In this document: positions 44,268 to 62,905 of the stretch, piece after piece | How the letters are laid out: every line of letters starts with the position of its first letter | Position numbering within the stretch: the first letter of the stretch is position 1 | Assembly (NCBI GenBank): GCA_963662155.1 | Contig: OY759261.1 | Coordinates: 70,616,169 to 70,680,168 of the forward strand | Direction of reading: 5' to 3' | DNA: 64,000 bases | From: Lamellibrachia columna | Taxonomy: Eukaryota; Annelida; Polychaeta; Sabellida; Siboglinidae | Program-made: the position numbers and the translations under genes | Notes under the pieces: generated by a model | The model's input: the letters and a program-made list of their open reading frames with translations, nothing else | Databases searched by the model: none | Told to the model about the DNA's origin: nothing

Positions 44268-45862
44268 TTGATCATATCAGATTGTATTTCTTATTGTGGC
44301 TTCATTACTTATTACTTATTATTTCAATATTCAAATTCGTATATTTGAGAAAAATGTGCCTAGCGATAATTTATCAAGATTATATAATTATGCAACATTG
44401 CTATTAGCTATATTTAGCGACAGATAAAACTAAAGTGCTATTTAGAAACATTTGTCTACATTTTAGGAATGTTATATTGAGAAGCGGGATAGATCAGTTA
44501 TATAAAGATTTAAATTCATATAAATGAGTACCTGGCTACAGGCAGAGATGGATATCTGAAAGAATAATCTTCGCGCAGTAATTGCAGCGTGGCTGAATGC
44601 TTCACAGAGAAGTTGCGATGGCGTTGGAATGAGCAGGTCTGCCAGAGGGCGAAGTTTGAAGCGCTTTGAGCAGTCCCAAGGTCTGGATACCGCGTTATAT
44701 AGGAACGTACCTTTACGTTTTACCTTTCACTGTATATTATTTTTAGTACTTTTAGAAAACATTGAGAAAATTATAGGATTGCCTTAAATATTTTATTTAA
44801 ACTGCTGAAGAAAGAAATGAAACATTGCTGTGTTCCTATAGATCTCCTATTCCGTGCCTCTGTATGATTAACAAGAAAGAAATATAACTAAGTCAAAACA
44901 GCAGATGACGTATTCATGAAGTATCCAGCGGTGTTTCTAAAATGTCTTATCAGTTGGAAATAGTTTAAATTATGAATTCCATCAAAAAATCATTTGACAG
45001 TTATTTTTAATATTGAACTAGTAGATCTGCATATTCAGTTTTTCAATGACGCAAAGGCTACGCAGTCATTACAGTGACTTCCAATTAATACCTGACATGC
45101 ATGCAGGCGCGTTAACATAAAGCTATATGTACTATAGCCGTTGTTTCCGCGCGTTTCATGCATTGTGTTTTTGCTGTCGGTTATGTCATACACGTCTGGC
45201 CGTTGTGTGCTATATTGTTCGGATATATTTATTATACACTAAATAAATACTACAACACAATATATACTTGGCAATGGCTATAATTGCATTTGAAAGAGCA
45301 TCACAGTCTTGCACGCCTTTGCAAACGTTTGGGTGGATATATTATGATGCATACTCCAACTCCAACTTATATTAGTAACATAAATATGTTACTAATTCTT
45401 CTCCGTGATAATAACAATTAACCAACGAGCATACGTGTTGGTTCGTGGTAGGACATCTTGTTACGGCGGTGATACGACATATAAGTCGGGAAATGTGTTT
45501 AAGTAAGAATACAACAGTTGCAATCAATACGTTGAAACCTTTAGTAAATGCAAGCAGTATAGATGATAAGAGCAATAGGATTGTGTTTATTTATTGTGTT
45601 TTTTTGTGGCATGTAGGCGTAAAAATCAAGAACTTGTATTGTCATTTTATTTGAGTATTATATTTCCGAGCGATCTAAATTAAATTTACGCGCGATTCGA
45701 TTACACTGATTGTCACGAAACGCAATTATACGGCTGACATTAAATTAGATTAATGGGGGTTACATTTTACAGTAGGATTTTATATTACAAATGCATCAAA
45801 TAACTGTCGCATATTTATGTGGGCAAGGACGGGTATTAGTGACAGGATACCCGGCTTCACAC
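44268..45862. other. Non-coding, nothing recognised
   Basis: AT-rich with no coding or repeat structure that I can support. Confidence 0.35.
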
Positions 45863-46135
45863 GTGTGTGCGTGTGCGTGTGCGTGTGCGTGTGCGTGTGC
45901 GTGTGCGTGTGCGTGTGCGTGTGCGTGTGCGTGTGCGTGTGCGTGTGCGTGTGCGTGTGCGTGTGCGTGTGCGTGTGCGTGTGCGTGTGCGTGTGCGTGT
46001 GCGTGTGCGTGTGCGTGTGCGTGTGCGCGTGCGCGTGCGCGTGCGCGTGCGCGTGCGCGTGCGCGTGCGCGTGCGCGTGCGCGTGCGCGTGCGCGTGCGC
46101 GTGCGCGTGCGCGTGCGCGTGCGCGTGCGTGTGTG
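45863..46135. repeat. (GTGTGC)n then (GTGCGC)n hexanucleotide array
   Basis: About 27 GTGTGC units change at about 46026 to about 17 GTGCGC units with no mixing. One T/C variant has spread through the right half. Confidence 0.97.
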
Positions 46136-49441
<3,306 letters not shown>

Positions 49442-49568
49442 ATGTGCATAATGTAAATTACATTTCTTAAAGTTACTTTACAATGTGCATAATGTAAATT
49501 ACATTTTTCTTAAAGTTACTTTACAATGTGCATAATGTAAATTACATTTCTTAAAGTTACTTTACAAT
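49442..49568. repeat. 42-bp x 3 tandem repeat
   Basis: The unit is ATGTGCATAATGTAAATTAC plus ATTTCTTAAAGTTACTTTACA, with one two-base insertion in the middle copy. Within each unit GTAAATTAC is itself palindromic. Confidence 0.92.
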
Positions 49569-50491
49569 GTGTGTCTGTTTCACAAAGTAAAAGTGCTCAG
49601 TTCGTAGAATTACTGGTACAGCGTTTTATTTATATTTACACTGATAAACAATAGCTGTGAAAAGGTAGCCATATTCATAGAATGCTGTATGCCTAAGTAG
49701 CTCATGAGCTATGTAAAAATACACACATGTGATATTCACTGTTACATTGTATATCATTTATAGCATGATCGAGTGATATGATATAGTCTATACAGCAAAT
49801 TTACTTTTATGATTCAAATTCTTCAAAGATGTCATCTTGATTACAAATGCATGCGCCACATGGGGCATATCATAGAAGATGACATCTCCCGGACAATGAG
49901 CAGTCAGGCACTGTGTGACACAGTATTCATGGAATTGTGAGATTCTAAACTTTTTCAGCCACTAAATTGTCGTCTTGGTGCTGCAGTTTGCAATTTGCAT
50001 CTTTAATTTCAAGATGCAGCTGTCAAGTCTTTTCTGTCAAGTTTCCTTCTGAAAATACATGTGTAGGCTGTGATGTAGCACTTCATAGATCATTGATGTT
50101 TAACTTGCAAATTAAAGCCTTACGTGATACATAATGTTTACTGTATTACTACATAGATAATCATGTTGGGCATACATACGATACATATTGTGTAACAGCT
50201 TTTGTACATATATTTTATAACCTACATGTAGTAACAGTCAGTTGCCTTTAAATGTTACCACGATTTAAGGCAAACGACTTCATTATAATCATGCAAGGTA
50301 TACCATCTTTATTTTAATGGACTAGTTTATAATATAATTAACTGAAAAACCATGGCAATTATAGGACTGAAATATAACTTCAACGTTATTGTATCATCAG
50401 TGATCTACTAGTATGTGTAAAATCAATAGCATGTACATGTCTTTGTTAATCATAATTACATAGTTGCACCTGTATAATAGTATATAGTGTA
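49569..50491. other. Non-coding, nothing recognised
   Basis: AT-rich DNA rich in TACATGT words. No coding structure that I can support. Confidence 0.35.
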
Positions 50492-50577
50492 CATTTTATC
50501 ATACATAACATGACCATAGCTTTTTATCATACATAACATGACCATAACTTTTTATCATACATAACATGACCATAACT
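50492..50577. repeat. 28-bp x 3 tandem repeat
   Basis: The unit is TTTTTATCATACATAACATG plus ACCATAAC, three copies. Confidence 0.93.
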
Positions 50578-51046
50578 TAATTTGTGTTGTTATTTCTTTG
50601 GTCGGAGAGGTTGACAGTGTTAGGTCAGTGCTGTAATTAAATAAGACATTTGAAATAGGTTATACCACGTAATACACGATTACAAATACTAACCATAATG
50701 TGTACATATTTATATTATTACAGAGAAGTATGTGTGTGTTATTTTTTATATTATTATTATGTGTGTAGTGTAGTATTTTTTACCTTTAATTATTCATACT
50801 CATAGACATAGTCATACACATAGATTAATAAAAATAATTATAATTTATGCTTGACACTCAATATTACAATAATACAATCACTGACATTGTCAATGGTTTC
50901 CTTTTTTCTTTATTTGGCGATCTTGTCAAATGCACACGCGCACACATTATTCCTGACAGATAACGCATAACAATTCGACAATATAACGATGTCGATGTTT
51001 TCGCCTTCGATTATTTCGAAAAGACGAAGCCACGACGAAGGGGCAC

Positions 51047-51187
51047 TTATACACCACTTACACACCACTTACACACCACTTACACACCACTTACACAACA
51101 CTTACACAACACTTACACAACACTTACACAACACTTACACAACACTTACACAACACTTACACAACATTTACACAACACTTACACAAC
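51047..51187. repeat. 11-bp x 13 tandem repeat
   Basis: ACTTACACACC units change to ACTTACACAAC after the first four, again a single variant boundary. Confidence 0.93.
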
Positions 51188-52060
51188 GCAGTCTTACTCG
51201 AGTCGAGTTACTGCCACTCACTCACTGACACTGTGTCAGAGTCAGAGACAGAGACAGACGGTCTCGACAGTACACTAGTCGAAATGGTATACAAATACTT
51301 CTTTGTCAACAACTTTCCGGCTACGTATATTATCTATGCATTACTATATTTTCAAATGTCAATGCTACATTATGCCTTGCATAGTTGCTATATTGACAAC
51401 TCGCAGGTGTTTTATGTTTATGTCTTGTCATTCTTCAACATAAACACGCATGCAGATGTAAAATGGCAAAACATTCCTTAAACGAAAGTAAATTTTAGTT
51501 AATATAGCCGTTGCAACGCGGGCAAAACATCGCGAGAATTTCGTAAGTTGCGATTTTTGTAGCTGCGCAAATTCGCGAGTCATTCGAGAATACGAACTTA
51601 CGAAATTTCGTAGCTACGAAATGTATCCCCCATATTTGCGAACATTCTTACGTACGATAAAATTTCTTCGAGAATACGGGCCCAGCGGACATTGCTCGAC
51701 TGATCCGTTTTAAGTCAAATAAACACATGATCGCAACAACAGTTTAGTAATGGATAGTGGACAATCGGTGGATAAGATTTTGTTTGATTGGCCAACGGCA
51801 AAGCAAATACATTCTCCGTGTCCGTATATACCGTTTTGCTACTGAGCTAACGTATGTTTGCATGTTTGTTCACGTTTTCCTCCTAAACGGCTTGTTTTGT
51901 ACATCGGGCGCCAAACTTTCAGGGATTAATCTACGACCCCCCGAATGAAACGTAACGCCTTTATTTTTTCGAAATCCCCGTATATCAAGGGTTCTTATTG
52001 GTTTTTATGATAACTCAAATGTTCGCTACGTAAAGCGTTAACTTTCAACAATCGTAGAAA
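51188..52060. other. Non-coding, with foldback-rich block and a dispersed repeat
   Basis: At 51530-51680 words such as ACTTACGAAATTTCGTAGC and ATTCGAGAATACGAAC form many short inverted repeats. The 51840-51960 part (GGGCGCCAAACTTTCAGGGA) resembles 59690-59815 in the same orientation. No gene is recognised. Confidence 0.4.
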
Positions 52061-52068
52061 CCACGCTC

Positions 52069-52095
52069 GCGCATGCGCGCGCCAAAAGATGGCGG
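52069..52095 (+). promoter_or_regulatory. NRF1-like and YY1-like motif pair
   Basis: GCGCATGCGC (NRF1 consensus, palindromic) is followed 8 bases later by AAGATGGCGG (YY1 initiator-type motif). Together these are typical of TATA-less animal core promoters. The ATG in the YY1 motif opens a frame of only six codons, and I see no coding exon downstream, so promoter function is inferred from motifs alone. Confidence 0.35.
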
Positions 52096-52183
52096 TTTAT
52101 ATTACGTAAATACAAATGTGTTCCTATTTCAAAAAATACAATACATGTGCCGTATAATATTCACCTCATAACATAGATATAAA

Positions 52184-52310
52184 CAGCAAAGCTTCGTTAA
52201 CTCGAACTTCGATAACTCGAATAGCCATCATAACTCGAAACTCGAACACACTGACTTTTATGGATAACGCGATCTCCTAGGTCACTCCAACTTCGAATTG
52301 ACGAAGTTGT
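52184..52310. mobile_element. pogo/Tigger-type MITE (127 bp)
   Basis: The left end CAGCAAAGCTTCGTTAACTC plus GAACTTCGATAACTCGAA matches the right end CTTCGAATTGACGAAGTTG in inverse. TTCGATAACTCGAA-type ends are familiar from pogo/Tigger elements, the group of the decayed transposase at 32-33.7 kb. No clear TA duplication is visible. Confidence 0.5.
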
Positions 52311-52805
52311 ATTAAAGATAAATTAAAGATAATGTCGCTGCATATATAATTACTTGCATAAAAGTAAACGTGTTGTTCATCAATTTCCAGGTAACGAATT
52401 TTAAAATAAATAATATGTAAAATCTCTGCCACATCTGATCGCACAAATCCCGCTTTTGTGTAGTTTTGCATGGGGAAAGCAAAACATAGTTTAACTTGTT
52501 GCATCTTAGTTGCTTGTTATAGACCAGTTCACGATATTCTAAAAATGTTTTACATTTAACAGGTTATTTACTGAAGAAGCTGTACTTTGTATTCTCCGAA
52601 CATTCCAAGTTTCTTTAGAGGTAGATAACGTGTCACATGTAACAATCCAAGAAACTAGAACGGCCGTCCATTAAAGGCGTATTATATTTACTTTCGAAAT
52701 TCTTGTTTTCCTGATAACTAATAAAATGTCTTGCAAGTTTCGATATTGGTTTATTAAAAACGTGCCGATCTGCTCATCGTACGCCGAGTGTGCTTAAAAT
52801 ATATA

Positions 52806-52868
52806 CACGCACGCATCCCGCGATACACGCACGCACGCACCCACGCACGCACGCACGCACGCACGCAC
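52806..52868. repeat. Degenerate (CACG)n microsatellite
   Basis: CACG units with TCCCGCGATA and CCCA interruptions. An older relative of the pure tracts elsewhere. Confidence 0.92.
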
Positions 52869-53429
52869 ACATATATATGTATATACTCAGCTCATGCAGG
52901 TTCCCGATAATATAGGCGCTATAGTAGAAGTTCGTTATCATTTTCACAAATTCCGGCCTGGATTGAAGTTGATATTTTGGAAACCACTCATATTTTAGTT
53001 AATTAAACGATGTTATTTTCAGGCAATGGTGCAGTATTACGTTATTATTAATAACAAAAAGCACCCGAGGTAAAGGCAAAATACGAATCGAGTTACACCA
53101 TTTGCGTTACAACCGCCTTATACGCGGGCGTGTCATACACGACGAATTGTATCATTCCAAATTGTACATCATATAATACAAGTATATTGTACGTATTGAT
53201 CATTTGTTAGTTATTATGTTATCATTCAGTTACACTGCCAAACTCAACTATTTTTACATGAAACACAGACTATAATTATATAAAACAAAATTGTACATAC
53301 GACCTACTCGTGGTGGAAATAAACTATACAAAGTCTAGAATGTCGATCTTGCCGTTTAGTACATTCACGAACAACTGTGGATAATGTCCAATGTCTGTGA
53401 ACAAAGTGTTTCGGGGTCAGGTTTCACGC

Positions 53430-54870
<1,441 letters not shown>

Positions 54871-56651
54871 AAATTAAGGTCCATTGTCTGATGGTGATAG
54901 TATATTAAAAAACTGCTATACAAAACATAGGGTACAGTTATACGTAAAATATTTTAAGAGTAATTCCGGAAATGCTACAACGCTATTTTCGTTGCAACGA
55001 CGATATTGTAATCCACGTAAGCTGTGTATAACACTGAGCAAAACATAAGCTTGAAGAAATGATGATGACAGAATAGTAACGTGACGCAAACGCACAAAAC
55101 CTTAGGCTTATATTTTACTTTCGAAATTCATCGACGTGTTTTCTTTAAAAGTTACACCTTACAGACAACGTTAAAGTCCATCGTTGAAACGTGAAACCAT
55201 GGAATCAATATTTGCAGAAGGTTTACATGCTTTTATATTAAGCTACTGAAAATGCCATTGGCGTTAAACGATGTTATTAAGTAAATTGTATGCACAAGTA
55301 AATCTTATAGTTTTATGGTAATTATGCGACTAGGCGCTTAATACAAATTAATTTGTTTTTATTTAATGATGACACAACATCTCGGAATTATTTAATATGC
55401 CTACAATGCATATAGTTTGTAGTAATTTGCTTCGCAAAATGTCACCTGCAAAATGGTTATTAGTATTGTATAGTTATTACTACTGAATATTTACTATAGT
55501 ATTGAATAGTTATTAGTATTGTATTTTCATTGGTATTGTATTGTTATTAGTATTGCATTGTTATTGGCATTACATTGTTATTATTATTATTGCTTTGTTA
55601 TTAACATTGCAGTGTTATTAATATTTTAGCATTATTGTATTGTTAGTATTAATGTATTATTAGCAGAATACTGCATTCGTAGGTGTAGTGTTGTATTTTT
55701 TATAGTTATAGTGTAATTTCTGCCAAGTCCGTCGTTTGCATTGAATTGCGGCCAGACATGGAGAAAAGCGAGATATAATTATAAAAAATGTGCATCCTAC
55801 CACAACTTCAATAGATCGTTTAATATTATAGCACATTATTTACGCATTGCAAATCTCGAAATAGGGACGAAGTACATTGCATTTTTGTAGAACGGTTTTT
55901 TTTATTTGTATGTTACATTGTATACATAGCTATATGGTATAGAATATTAATGCTTGTTGCAGACATTTTAAATAAAATAACACTTTTATTTTGCTATTAT
56001 GCTCGCATAGGTTGCTCAACTATTACAGTTGTACACTATTTAAATGTTTAACTGCAGTGTAACTCGACAGCTTTTCTTGAAACTTCGCGAAGTTTATATT
56101 GAAAACCATCCAGATTACACATCCTCGTCATAGAGTACACAGCTACGATTATGTGCAACAGTAATCAATAGATATAATGACAGTGAAATAAACAATACAA
56201 AGTACTGCAAAGTATTACAGAAACTGTTAATTAGAAAGAATATTAATGTATGCACAGTTGTTATTAATACAGTAAATGCATACAAAAGGCATTGATAAAA
56301 AACAGGGAACATTAAACTCTGAAATAGCATACGGTTTGTAAAGGAACATCGCCCGAACAACTACTGCATGTTTTCGTCTTTAAATCAATAATATATTGTG
56401 TGTTGCAACGTTATTATGCCTATAATCTATTATATTCGTGGATTTGCTTGATATGTTAAACCTTACCTTTTGTTCAGTAAAGTATGTAAACTCTAGTAAT
56501 ACAAATGTTGTGGTATCGGACATATTTTCGGGAGTTCGTCCAATAGTTTCAAATCGTATGTTAACCAAAAATAAAATACCTAACACGATTTATGTTACGG
56601 TGGCTCAAGAGAAGGCAACACATTTCTTGAATACAACAAATTACCAATGAA
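54871..56651. other. Non-coding, with a TATTGTTATTA-rich block
   Basis: At 55460-55650 the words TATTGTTATTAGTATTG recur irregularly about every 22-30 bp. No coding structure that I can support. Confidence 0.4.
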
Positions 56652-56835
56652 GAGATTTAACAAGATTTAACAAGATTTGCCATCCAAGCCAAAGGCCCAG
56701 ATGGCAAGTGGACAAGGAAGCCATTGGCTTATCGAGAGTCCAACAATGTTCATCTACTTATAGCCCGCCCTCCTGAGATATGTGTCAACCTTATTTTTAA
56801 ACATATTCACGCTGCTAGCAGTTACACAATCTGTA
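56652..56835 (-). mobile_element. LINE 3' fragment, same family as 37.8-40.1 kb
   Basis: It matches the last ~190 bp of the main LINE on the minus strand, from GAGATTTAACAAGATTTAAC through CAAGTGGACAAGGAAGCCAT and AGCCCGCCCT to AAACATATTCACGCTGCTAG. Severe 5' truncation is typical of LINEs. Confidence 0.9.
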
Positions 56836-57984
56836 GGTTTTACACGGCGCTGGGCAACAAAGACAACTACTAAAAACGATAAAAAGACAGTTGCAATTTC
56901 TAGGACATATATTGAAAAACATGTTATTGAAGGCTAAATAAAGACATAAAGATAGAGGCAGATAAAAAATACATTAATGGTCTAAGCTTATGACTTGAAA
57001 GACCAGCTAATGACATTTAGCTGCGGACAACTGCAAAGGACAGAATTGTGCGGACTGTCATGGTCGTCAGCGTCTTCAGACATGGCACCTAAAAGAAGAC
57101 ACTGAGACAATTTACACCGGGCTACCCCGGCCTGTTGTCAGCCGGCTAACTAACACTTATGGGGGAGTCGTTTGTCAAGGTGTCAGTGGCCGTGCTAAAT
57201 GAAAGGCGGCCGCGTGAACTCTTGACACTAGCAGCGTTCTGGGCGGACACGTTGTTCGCCACTATTGACAGCACGAGGATCGTACCACTATTAGGAAAGG
57301 GGGCGAAGGTCGGATAGTCACTGAACTGCTTCTATCGCGCCACTGCAAGGTTTGCACGACCATTTATTAGCTCGCGCAGAAAGAAATACTGCGCGGATAT
57401 TATCTGACGTGACACCCACGTATATGAGCGCCATTTGCAATACATAAAATCAAACTACTCCCCGGAAACGAGCAGCATTTGATATATGGCTTCGTCCACT
57501 TATGGGCTAGGCCGTCAACAATCCCAGAGCTGACACTCGCGCGACCTTCCCTACAAATTAACCTAATTTTGTCACAAAGCCGCGGCCTCGTAAGCGGGCG
57601 GTTGGTCCGGTTTTGATTGTCAGTGGCATGACGGACACGACCCTCATCGATTCATAACAGTTATGCCGAAGAGGATCGTTGCCTATTTGACAAGTCCATA
57701 GTGCGCCATGGACTGACAGTTTTAAACTAGAAAAAGAATGTTTCTGTAGCAAAATTATAATTTACCCAATCATTTAATATGCATAAACCTATCGCTAAAA
57801 TGTTACTGTGTCCCAAAGCACGAATGGTAAACCCATCACAGAGGCATGCAAAACCTACCGATTCATGTACAAATTGCAGGTATCCTGTGGCGCCTGCCGA
57901 TTTTATAGATCAATCATATCGCTTTCACATAATATCAGCATCTTCTAAAGAAACTTAGCAAAATTAAGAAGATATATATACGCT
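56836..57984. other. Non-coding, nothing recognised
   Basis: GC-richer anonymous DNA between two head-to-head LINE fragments. No exon signals that I can support. Confidence 0.4.
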
Positions 57985-58437
57985 TGAAAGAATACAGAGG
58001 AATATGAACTGGGAGAACTTAGTTAGGAAGAACGACTGAAAGAATGTGGTTTAATAACCCTTGAAACAAGGCGATTAAGAGGAAATCAAATTGAAGTTTT
58101 AAGATATTGAATGGGTATGAAAATATTGATAGAACTACTGTTTGCTCACTCAAGAAATATAATAGAACTAGAGGGCATGAGGTAACATTAGTAAAGGGTC
58201 AGTGTAAATTTGATATCAGGAAGTACTCGTTCTCGCAGAGGACAATCAATGAATTGAACAAATTATCTACACATTGTGTAACTGCTAGAAGCGTGAATAT
58301 GTTTAAAAACAAGGTTGACACATATCTCAGGAGGGCGGATTACACGTAGATTACATTGTTGGACTCTGGATAAGTCAATGGCTTCCTTGTCCTGGGCCTT
58401 TGCCTTGGATGACAATCTTGTTAAATCTTGTTAAAAT
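57985..58437 (+). mobile_element. LINE 3' fragment with C-terminal RT remnant, same family
   Basis: The sequence matches the C-terminal ~130 codons and 3' UTR of the main LINE: an LERIQR-like start with an early break, then LETRRLRGNQIEV. From 58107 an open frame encodes NGYENIDRT, NRTRGHEVTLVKGQCKFDIR and KYSFSQRTINELNKLS to the stop at 58349. It ends with GACAATCTTGTTAAATCTTG. It carries a frameshift and stops near 58010-58110, so it is an older copy than 37.8-40.1 kb. Confidence 0.92.
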
Positions 58438-59441
58438 TATTAAACCCTACCAAACTCTGATTGTTAGGTATGATGTATAATTTGTATATGCAATTAGAAG
58501 TATTATCAATATGCACGAATCTCAATATTTTTAGAGCGACAGAACACACCGAAAATTACGTATTTCTTTCAGATTTTACAATTGTTTGCATGCATGCTAT
58601 CATATAGATTTGTTGTCATGTTGACTGGTGATGTTGGACAACGCTGTCACAATTTGGACCAACCAGGTATGGCTAACCAAACCTTTTCAACAGCTATAGC
58701 TATGGACCCACGTGTTGAGCCATTATGAACCATAGGTATTGCAGACAGTTGCGTTCTTGGAAATTTTATTCTTTACAGATACAACCACTTGTCCGTTATG
58801 GGTAGATTCGATCAGTTATATATATCAAGGCAACTAATTTAACAATATCTATAAACAACACGAAACGTTCGGCTGCTTATCCAGACACAATAACGCATGT
58901 AGATAGTGCAAACAAGCAACAACAAACAACTTTAGTAAAAATAATAACTTAAATGAAAATTTCCCTTTGCAGAACAATTAATGACGTAATTTATTGTTGT
59001 AAATTAGCATTAATGCACGATGTTTCTTCTACGATATGAATTCATCCTGCGAAGGGTGCATTTCGCCATTCATATATCCGCCAGGTAACTAATACTCCAA
59101 CCAGAATCCTCAGCCACGTTGCATAAGCAACATCAGAAATATAACAAAGAGGCCCGTTTAATCATGATCACGTCCAGAACGACCTAATGCTTTGTTACTT
59201 CTCCCGCACCGCCGGAAAGCCACCCTTCCTAGCCTTCCGGCGTCATTTATTAATTACTTGGGTAATTACCATTAATTAGCATAATTTGGGGTGATTGCAA
59301 TTACGCGGTGGCATCCTTTGTGCCGTTGCACGCACGGCTGGCGACCGAGTAGCGAGCGACGGCGAGACCAGCATTCGACAGACCCGCAGGGAATCGGAGA
59401 ATTACTCACGTGCGGCATTATCGACCATTACGAATGCAATG
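58438..59441. other. Non-coding, nothing recognised
   Basis: No gene or repeat that I can support. Confidence 0.4.
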
Positions 59442-59522
59442 CATGTTGAGCATGTTGAGCATGTTGAGCATGTTGAGCATGTTGAGCATGTTGAGCATGT
59501 TGAGCATGTTGAGCATGTTGAG
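59442..59522 (+). repeat. (CATGTTGAG)9 tandem repeat
   Basis: Nine perfect 9-bp units, read as His-Val-Glu in a 98-codon plus-strand frame (59295-59591) that has no other recognisable content. A tenth unit is degenerate. Confidence 0.97.
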
Positions 59523-60554
<1,032 letters not shown>

Positions 60555-60644
60555 TGGTGTTTTCGCTTCCCTAAAATCGTATTTAGATGTCACTATGTTA
60601 ATTGCTAACCATTACGCGACGGTGGCGGTGCTACATTGTGACAG

Positions 60645-60645
<1 letters not shown>

Positions 60646-60690
<45 letters not shown>
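60646..60690. repeat. (CAAT)11 microsatellite
   Basis: Eleven pure CAAT units. Confidence 0.97.
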
Positions 60691-60691
<1 letters not shown>

Positions 60692-60895
60692 CATGCAATT
60701 CTTAATGTATGAAAGACGCTATTGGCATGTGAATGACTAATTCCCGTTATTAAGAACAGCACAGCCTCTGTTAAGTATAATTGTGCGAAGAAATTATAAT
60801 TAAAATATTGCAATTACGAAAAAACATAGAAACTGGTTTACAAATATCGTTGCTACTGTTAAGTAGTCTCAAAAATCTATTTGGAAACATTTGCC

Positions 60896-60974
60896 ATGTA
60901 TGTATGTATGTATGTATGTATGTATGTATGTATGTATGTATGTATGTATGTATGTATGTATGTATGTATGTATG
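60896..60974. repeat. (GTAT)n microsatellite
   Basis: About 19 pure GTAT units. Confidence 0.97.
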
Positions 60975-61039
60975 CGACTACGTGCGAATCACGACTGATT
61001 GTGCTTGTTACTTTGTATGATTGCGACCACGTGAAAATG

Positions 61040-61622
61040 TATCACGACTGATCAACCTCGTAGTAGTTTCTGCCTACTTCGACCGACACCCGGCTGATAT
61101 CATATAGTAAATTATCACGACTGATCAACATCGTAGTAGTTTCTGTCTACTTCGACCGACACCCGGCTGATATCATATGGTAAATTATCACGACTGATCA
61201 ACATCGTAGTAGTTTCTGTCTACTTCGACCGACACCCTGCTGATATCATATAGTAAATTATCACGACTGATCAACCTCGTAGTAGTTTCTGTCTACTTCG
61301 ACCGACACCCGGCTGATATCATATATAGTAAATTATCACGACTGATCAACCTCGTAGTAGTTTCTGTCCACTTCGACCGACACCTGGCTAATATCATATA
61401 GTAAATTATCACGACTGATCAACCTCGTAGTAGTCTCTGCCTACTTCGACCGACACCCAGCTGATATCATATAGTAAATTATCACGACTGATCAACCTCG
61501 TAGTAGTTTCTGTCTACTTCGACCGACACCCGGCTGATATCATGTAGAAAATTATCACGACTGATCAACCTCGTAGTAGTTTCTGTCTACTTCGACCGAC
61601 ACCCGGCTGATATCATATAGTA
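61040..61622. repeat. 73-bp satellite, eight units
   Basis: The unit runs from TATCACGACTGATCAACCTC through GTAGTAGTTTCTGTCTACTT and CGACCGACACCCGGCTGATA to TCATATAGTAAAT. Units are 95% or more alike by eye. The first follows ACGTGCGAATCACGACTGATTGTG, a partial unit near 60975. Confidence 0.96.
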
Positions 61623-62669
61623 ACCACAACACAAATTTGGCGCAGTTGCTTTTTTCCACCGAATGCGGCGTTGTAAGAGGAGGTAAATTTTGTCCGATAA
61701 ACTACATTTTGCTGATATACTCGAGTTACACTACGATGTATAGGCATATTAGTTTTTCTCAATATATCAGGGAAATCGTATATTGTGTCAACAAGCGCTA
61801 ACTATATCGTTTATCTATACGAATCGAAAATTCGAGGCACTGCATTTGTCGAATTGACAATAATGTAAAATTTCTTCGCTATCGATTACTGCATTTATGC
61901 ATTTTATTCGCATATAAATATATTATCATAGCATGCATTTTATCAAGATTGAAAGAATTCGATGTTTTGATTTTCGTTTTAGAATGTCTGCTATAGTAAT
62001 GCTCATTTATATGTTTTTCGTTAGAAAAGGCAAGAGCTTATGACCCATTGCACTGCTCAGTTAAATGTTGTCACTTGCAAACCAATGGCAATGACATCTT
62101 CGCGCCACAACAACCATGTACACCTGACGTTTGACAGAGGTCACGTAACCACGCATGGTTGACACGTCAAACGTCCACATTGGTTCATTCGACGTAATGA
62201 CCCACCCCCGGGCTAATTTGAAATATGTCTTAAAATACGAACCATGGCATAATATGACGGAATAGACAGAGTCACAAACTACATTATATTAAAGTTAGCG
62301 CTGGAAAGATAATGTATCATTACTCAGACCAAAGATTGCGTTTAAAAAGTACCAAAATAGATGGATGCATCGTTGTTGTTTTCATTCATATACACGGGAT
62401 TTAGAGATTTCAATTAATTCCAGTGACTCATTTTTAATATAGTTTTGTTAAGCTTGGTGATCATTGCATTACTTGATGATCATTCTATAGTTGAATAAAT
62501 ACGCAACACAAAAAACACACCAACGGTTAGTTATCATTTCTGGCGTTGAAGCAAATAGAAGTAAACACGTATATTACGACATTGGAATTGGGGAGTGCTG
62601 GCAAATTATTATTATTCTTCCTCGGGCAAATATACTTTCCACAGGGTGTACGTAAAACTATTTTCAGGC
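61623..62669. other. Non-coding, nothing recognised
   Basis: AT-rich DNA without a gene or repeat that I can support. Confidence 0.4.
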
Positions 62670-62733
62670 TATACCACGAGATGTGTCGAATATACCACGA
62701 GATGTGTCGAATATACCACGAGATGTGTCGAAT
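62670..62733. repeat. 21-bp x 3 tandem repeat
   Basis: ATACCACGAGATGTGTCGAA plus T, three identical copies. Confidence 0.95.
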
Positions 62734-62761
62734 AACAATTTCTTATCCGCAAGTCGATTGA

Positions 62762-62772
62762 GTGTGTGTGTG

Positions 62773-62856
<84 letters not shown>

Positions 62857-62905
62857 TGTGTGTGTGTGGGGGGGGGAGGGAGGTGTACGCGCGCGCGCGC
62901 GTGTG
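62762..62905. repeat. (GT)n(GTGC)n(GT)n G-run (GC)n compound microsatellite
   Basis: GT, then about 18 GTGC units, then GT, GGGGGGGG-AGGGAGG and a CG-alternating run. Another member of the CACG/GTGC class, again paired with a GT run. Confidence 0.95.
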
